Assembly (NCBI GenBank): GCA_022823665.1
Contig: JAJEHN010000006.1
Coordinates: forward strand, 1 to 48,527
Origin: Thermoanaerobaculia bacterium
GTDB taxonomy: Bacteria; Acidobacteriota; Thermoanaerobaculia; Multivoradales; Multivoraceae
DNA length: 48,527 nt
Direction of reading: 5' to 3'
The notes under the pieces were generated by a model. The model saw only the letters and a program-made list of their open reading frames with translations, was not told the origin of the DNA and did not search any database. A program made the position numbers and the translations under genes. This document shows, piece by piece, positions 18,161 to 27,765 of the stretch (position 1 is the first letter of the stretch; each line of letters begins with the position of its first letter).

Positions 18161-18832
18161 TTGGCGGGTCGAAGAGAACAGAACATGCGTCGCCGTAAAC
18201 GGCGGATCCTGGAGGCGGCAACGAAGCTGATCTCCAATGGAGGCATCGAGGCGTGCACAATGCGCGAGTTGGCCCGCAGGGCGCGGCTCGATGTCACTAC
18301 CCTCTACAACTACTACGGGTCGAAGGAGGAAATCCTCGAGGCTCTGCGCCGATCCGGAGCTCGGAAACTGGAGCGCCGGATCGGGCAACTCGAGGAAACG
18401 GAGCCCCTGGACCGCATTCGCGCGATTGTTGACCTGATGCTGGGTGTAAGGGAGTCACCACGCGCTCTGGCGAGACCCATCAATCAACCCGGACCACGGC
18501 GTCGCCCGGGGAATGGCCCGATCGAAGGGGTCGCGAGGGTGCACCTGGAAGCCGAGCTGCGACAAGCCGCTGCCGACGGCGACCTGATTCCTTCGGTCGA
18601 CATCGAGCAGTTGGCCCTGGTCATGCTCGGTCACGCCCATGTCTGGTTGCCGCTGTGGGCGCGCCGGGTCGTCGACGCCGAGGAAACGGCGGCGCGGGTC
18701 GGGTACTTCGTGAGCCTGTGCCTGCAGGCGGCCGCAACGGACGCGGCGCGTCCCCGACTCGAACGGGAGATGCTGAAGAGCCAGAGTCGGCTCGCCGCTA
18801 TCGATGCCGCGGCTGAACCTGCCGCTGTCTGA
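18161..18832 (+). CDS. TetR/AcrR-family transcriptional regulator
   Basis: 223 residues from a TTG at 18161 preceded by a perfect AGGAGG (18151-18156) with a 4-base spacer; an ATG at 18185 would give a protein shorter by eight residues. The N-terminal helix-turn-helix is clear: RRILEAATKLISNGG, then TMRELARRARLDVTTLYNYYGSKEEIL (about 36-62 in the TTG numbering, split here only for reading). The C-terminal ligand domain is not diagnostic. It lies just downstream of the MFS/ABC operon and has a palindrome over its own probable promoter, so control of itself and perhaps of the exporter genes is likely. The inducer is unknown. Confidence 0.92.
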   Translation: MAGRREQNMRRRKRRILEAATKLISNGGIEACTMRELARRARLDVTTLYNYYGSKEEILEALRRSGARKLERRIGQLEETEPLDRIRAIVDLMLGVRESPRALARPINQPGPRRRPGNGPIEGVARVHLEAELRQAAADGDLIPSVDIEQLALVMLGHAHVWLPLWARRVVDAEETAARVGYFVSLCLQAAATDAARPRLEREMLKSQSRLAAIDAAAEPAAV

Positions 18833-18948
18833 TCGATCGCAGGCCGGGGCCACCCGGCATCACGACCGCGCCCGGATTCCTCCCTCTTGCCCTGGCGGCG
18901 TTCCCCGATCGAGGCAACGGCTTGCTCGCCCCGGTCGGGCGCTTCCGA

Positions 18949-21636
18949 TCAGAAGCGGAAGCCCGCCTTCAGGCGGAATTCCCGCGGCAGTTGCCAGGCG
19001 GTCACGGTCGAGATCGGTTCCAGCGTGCGCGGATTGACGAAGAGCACGCCCTGCTCGTCGGTCATGTTGGCCGCCTCGAAGCCGAGCTGACCTTCGAGCG
19101 AGCCGCGGATCGGGAAGAACCAGACCAGCGAGGCGCTGAGAGTGTAGATGTCGTCGAGCTGCAGGTCGTCTCGCGGCGCCAGGCGGGTCACCGTGTCGAT
19201 CTCGACGCCGGTGTTCGGATGGGCGACCGTGGTGGCCAGGGTCGGGCCGAAGTAGCGGCCGCTGCTGCCGGAGAAGAAGCCGCCCAGGGACAACCGGTGT
19301 GCGCCCAGTTCGAAGATCCGTACCGCGACGATGTTCAGCCGGTCGATGTCGTGGGCCAGGCGCCCTGCCTGGTAACGGCTCGTTGCGTCGGCAGCGCCGG
19401 TGTCGAGTTCGACGCCGCCCAACCCCTCGAACAGGTTCGAGTTCGTGTTCACGCTCTCCGTGTTGCCCTCCGCGTCGCCGATCGTCAGGTTCGTGTTGAG
19501 CGACCAGTTGTTGCGGAAACGACGGTTCAACTCGAAGGTGGCGCCCTGGTACTCGCGGTAGGCACCCGGCCAGTTGCGAACCACCCGTTCAACGCCCGTG
19601 CCGTCGGCGGTGAACTGCTCGTTGCCGAAGTAGATGTTGTCCGTCTCGTGCGAGACGGCGCTGGCGCGGAACACCCAGTTCCGGCTGAACTGCCAGTCGA
19701 GGCCCACCGCGACCTGGTCCTTGTAGAAGTGGTCGACGCGCTGGATCTCGCCGCCGCCCGCCGGCCTGACCTGCCTCCGGAACCGGTCGTAGCGCAGCGT
19801 GGCCGGGTTCCAGTTGTACTCGGTGTAGGACTGCTGGCCGGTCGGCAGTTCACTGTACTCGCGGTAGGCGAAGTCGAGCGGGATGTTCTGGTAGTAACGC
19901 CCGACGCTCGCCCGGAACAGGAGTGAGCCGTCGGCGTTGATGTCGTAGACGGCCGTCAGACGCGGCGCCACTTCCTGGGAATCGTCGACCTCGCGGCCGA
20001 CGTCGTTCTCGATCGTCTGGTCGTCGAGACGGAGACCGACGTGGAGGCTCCACCGGTCGCCGATGTCGATCCGGTCCTGGGCGTAGAGCGCTGCTTCGAT
20101 TCCCTGGCTGTGGGATGGTACGGAGTCCTCGAAGATCCGTACCCGCTGTGGCCGTTCGTAACCGCCGGGCAGGGTTGGGTCGTAGCCGCGGCCCCTGAAC
20201 TCCTTGCCGACGTTGCCCAGGTTCGTGAAGGCGATGTCCTGGACGTCGATGCCGAACTTCAGCTCGTGGTTGTTCCGGAAGATGCTCACCGAGGCGCTCG
20301 CGGTGTCCCGCGGGAAGTCGTTGTAGCCGATGCCGGACCCCGACGCGGGACCGTTGTGTCGCAGGTTGGTCAGCAGGTCGCGATAGCGGTAGTTGTTGCC
20401 GGGCGGGTCGTCGGGCGAGGCGTTCGGGTCGAGGCTCTCCTTGGGGAAGAGGAGGTTGCGCGGGAAAAGGTCCTTGCGCGCTGAGGCCTTCATCTCGAGG
20501 AACACCGAGTTGCTGGCGGCGACGCTCCAGGTGACTGTCGTGAGCTGGGCGAAGAGCGGCCGGTCCATGAGCGAGAGGAAGTCGCCCGAGTTGCCCGGGC
20601 TGGCGATCCCGTTGCCGCGTGAATCGATCCAGGTGCCCGCGAGCTGATGGCGGTCGCTGGGCTGGAAGTTCAGCTTGGCGATGCGGGGCTCGGACGTGCG
20701 GCTGCTGTCGATGACCGTGCCGTCTCGCAGCCTGTCGAGCAGGTTGTTCGTCATGTCGGCCCAGGAGACGAAGAACCAGGCCTTCTCGCGGCGGAGCGGG
20801 CCGCCGAGCGAGGCTTCGAAGCTCGGGGTGTGGTCGTCGGGCCGCTCGAGTTCGAGCTGGTTCAGCGCCCGCCACTTCGGGTTCTGGCCGACATACAGAA
20901 AGTTGCCGTGGAGCTCGTTCGTGCCGGTCTTGACCGTCGAGTTGATCACGCCACCCATGACCCGTCCGTACTCGGCTCCGAAGCCCTGGGTCTCGAGCCG
21001 GGACTCGGCGAGGGCCGTGGCCGGCATGATGAGCCGCGCCTCGCCGCCTCGGCGCGTGTTGCTCGTGTCGACGCCGTCGATCAGCACCTGGGTTTCGGTC
21101 GAGATGCCGCCGTTCACCGCCGGCAGGTTGTCGGACTCCGCGACGCTCACGACGCCCGGCAGTTGACGGAGCGTCGAGGCGTAGTTGCGGGTGGCGTAGG
21201 CGACGTTCTCCACCACTTCGGCGGGCGCCGTGCTGATGACCCCGGTGTCGTACTTGCTGATCAGTACCGCGTCGGCGGTGACCGTGATCTCTTCCGCCTC
21301 GGCCGGGATCAGGGTGAGGTTGACGCCGCGGCGCTGGCCCGGGTTCAGGGTCGTGGCGAACTCAGCTCGGCCGAGTCCTTCCAGTTCGGCCGTGATCGTG
21401 AAGTCGCCGGCCTGTAGGAGGGCGAATCGGTAGCCGCCGTCGGCATCGGTGATCGCGCTCCTGGTCCGCTGCGGCCCGGTGAGGGTGATGGAAACACCGG
21501 GAAGCGCGTTCCCTTCGGTGTCCGTGACCCGACCGTCGATCGTGCCGGTCTGCGGGCCATCGGCCAGCAGCGGCGGGGCGCAGCAGAGGAGTACGGCGAG
21601 AAACCAGGGGAGAGCGTGGTTCGCGTGTCGACTCAT
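18949..21636 (-). CDS. TonB-dependent receptor with carboxypeptidase-regulatory-like N-domain
   Basis: 895 residues. A signal peptide (about 1-26, hydrophobic core WFLAVLLCCAPPLL) is followed by a CarboxypepD_reg-like beta domain (about 30-112; GRVTDTEGNALPGV, GGYRF), a plug domain (about 120-240; VLIDGVDTSNT, GAEYGRVMGGVIN) and a 22-strand-type barrel. The barrel ends in an aromatic residue (LKAGFRF), the signal for BAM-mediated insertion. This OmpA/SusC-like architecture without a SusD partner is typical of Acidobacteriota and takes up large ligands across the outer membrane. No partner transporter is adjacent, so the ligand is unknown. GGAGGA lies 6 bases before the ATG at 21636. A good promoter sits upstream. 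Confidence 0.95.
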   Translation of the reverse strand: MSRHANHALPWFLAVLLCCAPPLLADGPQTGTIDGRVTDTEGNALPGVSITLTGPQRTRSAITDADGGYRFALLQAGDFTITAELEGLGRAEFATTLNPGQRRGVNLTLIPAEAEEITVTADAVLISKYDTGVISTAPAEVVENVAYATRNYASTLRQLPGVVSVAESDNLPAVNGGISTETQVLIDGVDTSNTRRGGEARLIMPATALAESRLETQGFGAEYGRVMGGVINSTVKTGTNELHGNFLYVGQNPKWRALNQLELERPDDHTPSFEASLGGPLRREKAWFFVSWADMTNNLLDRLRDGTVIDSSRTSEPRIAKLNFQPSDRHQLAGTWIDSRGNGIASPGNSGDFLSLMDRPLFAQLTTVTWSVAASNSVFLEMKASARKDLFPRNLLFPKESLDPNASPDDPPGNNYRYRDLLTNLRHNGPASGSGIGYNDFPRDTASASVSIFRNNHELKFGIDVQDIAFTNLGNVGKEFRGRGYDPTLPGGYERPQRVRIFEDSVPSHSQGIEAALYAQDRIDIGDRWSLHVGLRLDDQTIENDVGREVDDSQEVAPRLTAVYDINADGSLLFRASVGRYYQNIPLDFAYREYSELPTGQQSYTEYNWNPATLRYDRFRRQVRPAGGGEIQRVDHFYKDQVAVGLDWQFSRNWVFRASAVSHETDNIYFGNEQFTADGTGVERVVRNWPGAYREYQGATFELNRRFRNNWSLNTNLTIGDAEGNTESVNTNSNLFEGLGGVELDTGAADATSRYQAGRLAHDIDRLNIVAVRIFELGAHRLSLGGFFSGSSGRYFGPTLATTVAHPNTGVEIDTVTRLAPRDDLQLDDIYTLSASLVWFFPIRGSLEGQLGFEAANMTDEQGVLFVNPRTLEPISTVTAWQLPREFRLKAGFRF

Positions 21637-21681
21637 GGTCGATCCTCCGGGCGTGTTGTTGTCGAGACTCTTGCTCCCTGG

Positions 21682-21710
21682 AGTATTGCGAACGCGGTTC
21701 GAATTTTCAA
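21682..21710 (-). promoter_or_regulatory. Promoter of the TonB-dependent receptor
   Basis: On the minus strand TTGAAA (21710-21705) and AATACT (21687-21682) are separated by exactly 17 bases, and match the sigma70 hexamers at 5/6 and 4/6. The spacer holds a palindrome CGAAC-GCG-GTTCG (21689-21701), which would place a repressor between the hexamers. The start codon is 46 bases downstream of the -10, leaving a short leader with an RBS. Confidence 0.5.
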
Positions 21711-21735
21711 GTGGCGCGGAAGGAGGCGCACGCTC

Positions 21736-22476
21736 CTAGATCAGTCCCTGGTAGGCGCCGCCGTCGAGCAGGATGCTCGTGCCGGTGATGAACCGTGCCG
21801 GCTCCGAACAGAGGAAGGCGACCGCCTTGCCGAAGTCCTCCGCGGTGCCGAGAGTGCCGGTGGGCACTCGCTGCGCCACGACGTCCGTGTTGCCGAGCGA
21901 CTTGATCCGGTCGGTTGCGTGGATGCCGGGCTGGGCCGAGTTGACCGTCACGCCGTCGCGGGCGACCTCCGCCGACAGCGTCTTGAGGAAGCTGCTGACC
22001 CCGGCGCGGGCGACGGAGGAGGCGGCGAGGTTGCCGATCGGCTGGCGGGCGCCGATCGAGGTGATGGCCACGATCCGTCCCCAGCCGCGCTCGCGCATGC
22101 CGGGGAGAGCCGTCTGGCACATGACGATCGTCGACAGCAGGTTCAGGTCGAGCGCCTCTCGGTAGCCGTCGATCGAAGTGGTGGCCGGGGAACCCGGCGG
22201 CGGACCGCCGGCGTTGGCGACCAGGATGTCGACCTGGCCCAGTTTCTCGGTCGCCTGCTCGACGAAGGAGCGCGCGCCGTCCTCGGTGGACATGTCGGCG
22301 ACGATGGGCACGGCGCCGGCGCCCAGTTCCGCGGCGGCTTCCCTGATCCGCTCCTCGTTGCGGCTGCAGATCGCAACTTCCGCGCCGTCCTCGAGCAGCG
22401 CCCTAGCGCAGCCGAAGCCGAGTCCGGTCGATGACGCGGCCACCGCGGCCTTCTTTCCCTGGATTCCCAGATCCAT
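21736..22476 (-). CDS. Atypical SDR (BKR-like), catalytic YxxxK missing
   Basis: 246 residues with the fold of 3-oxoacyl-ACP reductases but deviating at the key sites. The nucleotide motif reads ASSTGLGFG (14-22) instead of TGxxxGxG, NNAG is ANAG (87-90), Ser140 is present, and the YxxxK positions read Ser153-x3-Arg157. The start MDLGIQGKKA and the pattern CSRNEERI match the atypical beta-ketoacyl-reductase-like SDR subgroup, in which these changes are normal, so this is not simply a decayed gene. Its reaction is unknown. It lies upstream (on the minus strand) of the TonB receptor gene, with about 100 bases and a separate promoter between them. Confidence 0.9.
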   Translation of the reverse strand: MDLGIQGKKAAVAASSTGLGFGCARALLEDGAEVAICSRNEERIREAAAELGAGAVPIVADMSTEDGARSFVEQATEKLGQVDILVANAGGPPPGSPATTSIDGYREALDLNLLSTIVMCQTALPGMRERGWGRIVAITSIGARQPIGNLAASSVARAGVSSFLKTLSAEVARDGVTVNSAQPGIHATDRIKSLGNTDVVAQRVPTGTLGTAEDFGKAVAFLCSEPARFITGTSILLDGGAYQGLI

Positions 22477-22535
22477 CCTTGCCTCTCCCCTTCGTTGTCG
22501 GTCCCTGGTTGGATCTGGCGTCGGAAGCCGGCGCG

Positions 22536-23531
<996 letters not shown>

Positions 23532-23577
23532 GAGCGCACTTTAGCCAAAACCCCTCCGGCCTAGATACGATTGCGCG

Positions 23578-23979
23578 ATGACTGCCCCGAAGGCGGTCGA
23601 GCGTTCCCGGGCCACGCTCGATCTCGACGCGTTCTGGAACTGGCTCGTCCTTCATCCAAACTGCGTCATCCGGGCCGGATCGGCGGACGCCCTGCTCTGC
23701 GACGACGAGAACTTCCACTGGCAGTTCGTTTCGGAGGAGAACACCCTCCTGATCGCGCAGCTCGTCTACGGCAAGCGTCTGGTGGGGGAGATCCTGATCG
23801 ACCGGGACCGGGTCGCCTACGTCCAGTCGTTCCAGGGGGAGCACGAAAACGAGTACGTCTTCGAGTTGATCTCGGAGACGGAGCGTGAGCGCACGGCCGC
23901 ATGGGTCTTCGTCATGTCCCACGGCCTGGACGACGATCCCCAGGAGTCGGCCCACGCGACTCCTTCGCTGGTTCACTGA
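23578..23979 (+). CDS. Conserved-looking small protein of unknown function
   Basis: 133 residues that I do not recognise. It is acidic and soluble, with alternating aromatic and charged patches (DLDAFWNWLVLHP, NFHWQFVSEENTLL, EYVFELISETERERTAAWVFVMSHG) that suggest an alpha/beta domain with a long final helix. No cysteine pairs, signal peptide or membrane helix. It is transcribed divergently from the MBL-fold gene across 46 bases and ends 25 bases before the metallophosphoesterase, with which it is probably co-transcribed. Codon use matches its neighbours, which supports a real gene. Confidence 0.7.
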   Translation: MTAPKAVERSRATLDLDAFWNWLVLHPNCVIRAGSADALLCDDENFHWQFVSEENTLLIAQLVYGKRLVGEILIDRDRVAYVQSFQGEHENEYVFELISETERERTAAWVFVMSHGLDDDPQESAHATPSLVH

Positions 23980-24004
23980 CGGCCGAACGGCCGGGGGACC
24001 GACC

Positions 24005-24673
24005 TTGACGCTGCGCATCCTCGGCGTCGTCGATCTGCACTGGTCCGGCAAGAGGCCGCCGCGTCTGCCGGACCCGTCCGGCTTCGACCTGGTGCTCCTG
24101 GCCGGGGATCTGACGAACTTCCTGGGTCCGGACCATGCCCGCCGGATCGTCGAACCGCTTCAGGACTCCGGCGTGCCGGTGCTGGCGGTGTGCGGCAACT
24201 GCGACCAGCCGCCGGTCGAGGACTACTTCCGCGAGATCGACATCGACCTCGATCGTCGCGCTCGCGTGATCGACGGCGTCCGGTTCATCGGCCTCTCCGG
24301 CGGTCTTCCCTTCGGCGATCTCCCCTACGAACGGACCGAGGAAGACTACGAGCGAGTTGCCGCCGAGGCCTTCGGCAACGCGGCGACGGTAGAAGGCAGG
24401 CCAACGATCCTGGTCTCCCACCAGCCGCCCTTCGGCACCGCCTGCGACCTCGCCCGCGGCCAGCACGTCGGCTCGAAGTCGCTCCGTGCCGCCGTCGAGC
24501 GCCACCAGCCCGACCTCGTCTTCTCCGGCCACATCCACGAGTCCATCGGCGCCGGCACGATCGGGCCGACCCGCGTCGTCAACCCCGGCCCCTGGTTCCA
24601 GGGCCGCTCCGTCGTCATCGAAGCCGACCCGGAGTCCGGCTCCGTCGACTTCGAGATCCGCGCGCCGGATTGA
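24005..24673 (+). CDS. Calcineurin-like metallophosphoesterase
   Basis: 222 residues from TTG 24005, chosen because a G-rich ribosome-binding site (about 23993-23998) lies at proper distance and the family begins directly with the first strand; upstream in-frame sequence to 23885 overlaps the previous gene and looks like shadow coding. All five phosphoesterase blocks are present: D10-x-H12 in VVDLHWSG, GD at 34-35 (LLAGDLTN), GNCD at 64-67, SHQPP, and SGHIHES. This short single-domain form is typical of YfcE-like or archaeal-type phosphodiesterases; the substrate is unknown. Confidence 0.88.
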   Translation: MTLRILGVVDLHWSGKRPPRLPDPSGFDLVLLAGDLTNFLGPDHARRIVEPLQDSGVPVLAVCGNCDQPPVEDYFREIDIDLDRRARVIDGVRFIGLSGGLPFGDLPYERTEEDYERVAAEAFGNAATVEGRPTILVSHQPPFGTACDLARGQHVGSKSLRAAVERHQPDLVFSGHIHESIGAGTIGPTRVVNPGPWFQGRSVVIEADPESGSVDFEIRAPD

Positions 24674-24740
24674 CGGCGCGCTGCCACGGTGGTGTTCGGT
24701 TTCCGCCCGGCACTTCACTCGCTTCGCTCGTTGTCGTTCA

Positions 24741-24926
24741 GGCCGCCTGCCGGCGGGGCCGGAGGGGAGGTTCCCATCGGACGCTCACCCCTTCTTGCCC
24801 GGTGGAGGGGTGGGGGTTCGCTTCGGTCGCCTGCGCTCCGACAGGGACCGGCTCATGGGAGGTCATCGACAGTCGCTTGGCTCCAGCCCGCTGGCAACCT
24901 CCCCTCCGGCCCCGCCGACAGGCTGG
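24741..24926 (+). repeat. Inverted-repeat-ended intergenic element, copy A
   Basis: The 343-base gap between the metallophosphoesterase and the DUF429-like gene (24674-25016) is mostly filled by this 186-bp element. Its ends are 27-bp inverted arms (24746-24772 and 24896-24922) with one mismatch. The interior is similar, in opposite orientation, to the element at 26358-26538: shared blocks include ggttcccatcggacgctc, cgcttcggtcg and ctccagcccg, and both outer ends (ggccgcctg and gctgg) match. It looks like a MITE or REP-like element without its own coding capacity. It sits between two convergent stop codons, so its hairpin could also end transcription from both sides. Outside it the gap holds nothing recognisable. 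Confidence 0.7.
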
Positions 24927-25016
24927 ACGGCGCTGGGCCAGCCGGGGTTGGTTCCCGCTACCCGATCCGTACCTGGTCGAGGGTCGTCGAGAACCGGCGG
25001 GAGGAGTTCAGACGCC

Positions 25017-26270
25017 TCATCCGAACCAGCCGCCGAAGTCTCTTTTGAAGAGCTTCTTGCGGACCTGGGGACTCTTGATGTCGGGGTACCAGTCGGCGTG
25101 CTTCCGGAGCGATGCGACGTGTGCGTCCCATCCGCCCCGAGAGTCCGAGAAGACCTTGGAACAGCCAGGGATTGGGCAGGTACATGTGGCTTTCCCGCCG
25201 GTGGCACGCTGTCGTGGTTCTGCCGGATCCGGCTCCGCCTCTCGCGCGACAGTGGGTAGCAGGTCGAACCTCACTTGGGCGGCCTTTCCGAGCTGGGGCA
25301 CAGCCTTGGATCTACGAGTCGGATCTACAGGACCAGCCAGGAGCATCGCGCCTTCCGCGAGGTTGTCGATCCAGTCGGCGTTCGCAAGGGGAGTGTCTTC
25401 AAGAACGCAGCGGAGAACAGCCGCGGCGGTGAACAGCGCGTCAAAGTCATCTTCGTCGGCTCGGGCTTGCTCGAGGTCGCTGATCGTGGCGCCGTAGGCT
25501 TTCACCCATGTGGCGTCTGACAGCCGGTTGCAAGCGTCATTTCGCGCTTGGCACCTGGTCTTGCCGACAACGAACCGTCCGGTTGGCAGTTCCTCGGCAA
25601 GAGCCGCCGCATAGGCCAGGCCGGGATAGGTCTCCGCCAGTACGACTCCGTTCGTGCCCAGAAGGTCGGGGAGTGGGCCTTCGAAGGGCCAGATCGTGAA
25701 TCCACGGTCAGTTCGGAGGAACGGTGCCAGTTCACGCCAAAGGTCGCGAGTTCCGGAGCCGACGGTACCTGGAATGCCACTGACGGCGAACAGGGGCTTG
25801 GCTCCAGTCGATCGGTCAATCAGGCGGAGGAACCCGTCGTCGGCCCTTTCCTTGAAAGCGTTCAGAGTGCCTTTGCCCTTCGGCACGTGAAACCAGGGCA
25901 GATCAACTCGCCACTGCTCGTGGTTTTCGGCCGTGTTGGCCGGGTCGAAGAACTCTTGATTGCAGCCGAGTCGGCCCAGCCAGTCCACGAAGCTACTGGG
26001 TTGGCCGCAACGGGAATCGTCGTGAACCAGGTTCCAGTAGCTCCTGGGGACCCCCAGAACTACGTCGACTCCGACCAGCACGCTTCCCTCTGCGGAGAGT
26101 TCTTCCGCGAGGGCCATCAGGCTGTCGAACCTCCAGTCGGACCGCGCCTCCCGGAAGATCCGATGTTCTCTCAGATCGGCGACGTAGACCGCACGCTTCC
26201 CCGGCTCCTTGCTCCAGTCAGCGGAGACAAAGAAACGGGGATACGGGTGCTTCTTCAGTTCTGGGGGCAT
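25017..26270 (-). CDS. DUF429-like (predicted RNase H-fold nuclease) protein with C-terminal C2H2-type zinc finger
   Basis: 417 residues. The body resembles DUF429: an acidic first-strand residue (Asp18 in SADWS), GVDVVLGVP at 67-75, the AETYP motif at 212-216 and the acidic helix DEDDFDALFTAA at 272-283. These positions correspond to the carboxylates expected of an RNase H-like active site. After a linker (about 345-362), residues 365-391 form C-x4-C-x13-H-x6-H (CPIPGC ... H384 ... H391), a C2H2-type finger that is rare in bacteria, followed by a basic Lys/Arg tail (about 402-410). A nucleic-acid-directed nuclease is inferred, not shown. The gene stands alone, bracketed by the two inverted-repeat elements, which suggests transfer or mobility. 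Confidence 0.75.
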   Translation of the reverse strand: MPPELKKHPYPRFFVSADWSKEPGKRAVYVADLREHRIFREARSDWRFDSLMALAEELSAEGSVLVGVDVVLGVPRSYWNLVHDDSRCGQPSSFVDWLGRLGCNQEFFDPANTAENHEQWRVDLPWFHVPKGKGTLNAFKERADDGFLRLIDRSTGAKPLFAVSGIPGTVGSGTRDLWRELAPFLRTDRGFTIWPFEGPLPDLLGTNGVVLAETYPGLAYAAALAEELPTGRFVVGKTRCQARNDACNRLSDATWVKAYGATISDLEQARADEDDFDALFTAAAVLRCVLEDTPLANADWIDNLAEGAMLLAGPVDPTRRSKAVPQLGKAAQVRFDLLPTVAREAEPDPAEPRQRATGGKATCTCPIPGCSKVFSDSRGGWDAHVASLRKHADWYPDIKSPQVRKKLFKRDFGGWFG

Positions 26271-26357
26271 GTCACGGGTCGCGTTCGAGGGTCTCTGTAG
26301 GGGAGATCTGCGGGCTGCTCTCGGTTCCTGGAGGAGTCACAACGCGGAAGACGATGT

Positions 26358-26538
26358 CCAGCTTGTCGGAGGGTCAGCGGGAGGTTCCCATCGGGCTGGA
26401 GGCAAGCGCCGGCCGACGCCCACACGTCGTCCGACACCAACCGGAGCGCCGCCGACCGAAGCGAGCGCCAGCCTCCCCTCTACCGAGAGAGCGCGAGCGT
26501 CCGATGGGGACCTCCCGCTGACCCTCCGACAGGCGGCC
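26358..26538 (-). repeat. Inverted-repeat-ended intergenic element, copy B
   Basis: 181 bp with 31-bp inverted arms (26364-26394 and 26501-26531) differing at one base. It is a divergent copy of the element at 24741-24926 in opposite orientation. It begins one base after the stop codon of the class I aminotransferase and ends about 90 bases before the DUF429-like start. The arm sequences differ from those of copy A, yet each copy's arms pair with each other. It may form a strong hairpin ending the aminotransferase transcript. Confidence 0.7.
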
Positions 26539-26539
26539 A

Positions 26540-27694
26540 CTACCGAATCCGCACAAGCCGCGCCACCAGCTCGTCGATGGCGGAGAGGTCGACGTTGGCG
26601 AAGGCGAGGCGGAGGTAGCGGTCCTGGCCGGGGCCGAACATGGAACCGGCGAGGCAGAGGATGCCGTGGTCTTCGGCGAGGCTGCGGCCGACTTCGACGG
26701 AGGAGCGGTCGGTGAAGGGGTGGCGGAGGTAGACGAAGTAGCCGCCGGAGGAGACGACATCGAAGCCGGTCTTCGCTTCGCGGAGGCGGCGGGCGGCGTA
26801 GGCGACGCGGTCGCGGACGGTGCGGCGGTACTCGCGCTTCCAGTCGTCGAGGTGTTCGAGGCAGTAGTTGGCCGCCAACTGGCCGATGTGGGACGGGCAG
26901 AGAGCGACGCAGTCGGCGATCTTGAGCGTTTCCCGGAGCAGGGCGGGGTTCGTGGCCATGCAACCGATCCGGTAGCCCGCCATGCAGTAGGCCTTGGAGA
27001 AGCTGTAGAGGTGGATCAGCGTGTCGCTCCAGTCGGGACGCGAGAAGAGCGTGTGCGGCGGTTCGGAGTCGTCCCGGAACTCCCGGTAGGTCTCGTCGAT
27101 GACGAGTGCCAGCCCGAGGCTTCGGGCGAGTTCGAAGAAGCTCTCGATGAGGGCCGGCGGGTAGACGGCGCCGGTCGGGTTGTTGGGGGTCACCAGGACG
27201 ATGGCGCGTGTTCGGTCGGTGACGGCGGCGGCGGCCTCCGCCGGGTCCGGGGTCATGTCCGGGCCGGGTTCCAGGTAGACGGGCTCGACGTCCTGGGAGC
27301 GCAGCCACATGTCGTGGTTGAAGTAGGCGGGGAGCGGCATGATGACCTCGTCTCCCGGGTCGGTCAGCGCCATCATCGCCAGACAGAAGGCCTGGTTGCA
27401 GCCGGCGGTGACGGCGACCTGTTCGACCGCGACCGGGGCGTCGTAGTCCGCTGTCAGGGCACGGGCCAGCGCCACACGCAGCTCCGGGACTCCCTGCTGA
27501 TCGGTGTAGGTTGCCGTGGCGACACTCTGAGCAACGGCTGCAATGTGGTCGCGCAGTTCCTGGGCGGGCGGGTAGGTGGGGGCGGCCTGGGAGACGTCGA
27601 TGAGGGGCGGATCCGGAGCGGCCGCTTCCTTCCAGCGGCCGACCTGCGTGATCGGCGAGTCGATCACCCGATGCACTGCCTCCCTGATGCGCAT
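26540..27694 (-). CDS. Class I/II pyridoxal-phosphate aminotransferase
   Basis: 384 residues, fold type I aminotransferase of the aspartate/aromatic class. Substrate-loop NNPTG at 171-175, pyridine-binding Asp200 in LVIDETY, Tyr203, the Schiff-base Lys234 in [10 protein letters not shown], Arg242 nearby, and a C-terminal arginine block ([11 protein letters not shown]) for the alpha-carboxylate. A cytoplasmic amino-acid:2-oxoglutarate transaminase is expected; the exact amino acid cannot be assigned. It is transcribed away from the glyoxalase gene at 27766, with 71 bases between the starts. Confidence 0.93.
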   Translation of the reverse strand: MRIREAVHRVIDSPITQVGRWKEAAAPDPPLIDVSQAAPTYPPAQELRDHIAAVAQSVATATYTDQQGVPELRVALARALTADYDAPVAVEQVAVTAGCNQAFCLAMMALTDPGDEVIMPLPAYFNHDMWLRSQDVEPVYLEPGPDMTPDPAEAAAAVTDRTRAIVLVTPNNPTGAVYPPALIESFFELARSLGLALVIDETYREFRDDSEPPHTLFSRPDWSDTLIHLYSFSKAYCMAGYRIGCMATNPALLRETLKIADCVALCPSHIGQLAANYCLEHLDDWKREYRRTVRDRVAYAARRLREAKTGFDVVSSGGYFVYLRHPFTDRSSVEVGRSLAEDHGILCLAGSMFGPGQDRYLRLAFANVDLSAIDELVARLVRIR

Positions 27695-27765
27695 TTGGGG
27701 GCGTAAGCTACCGGATCGATTCGGCGGCGACCGCGAAGTTGCCCGGGAATGGAGGAGGACGAAGG

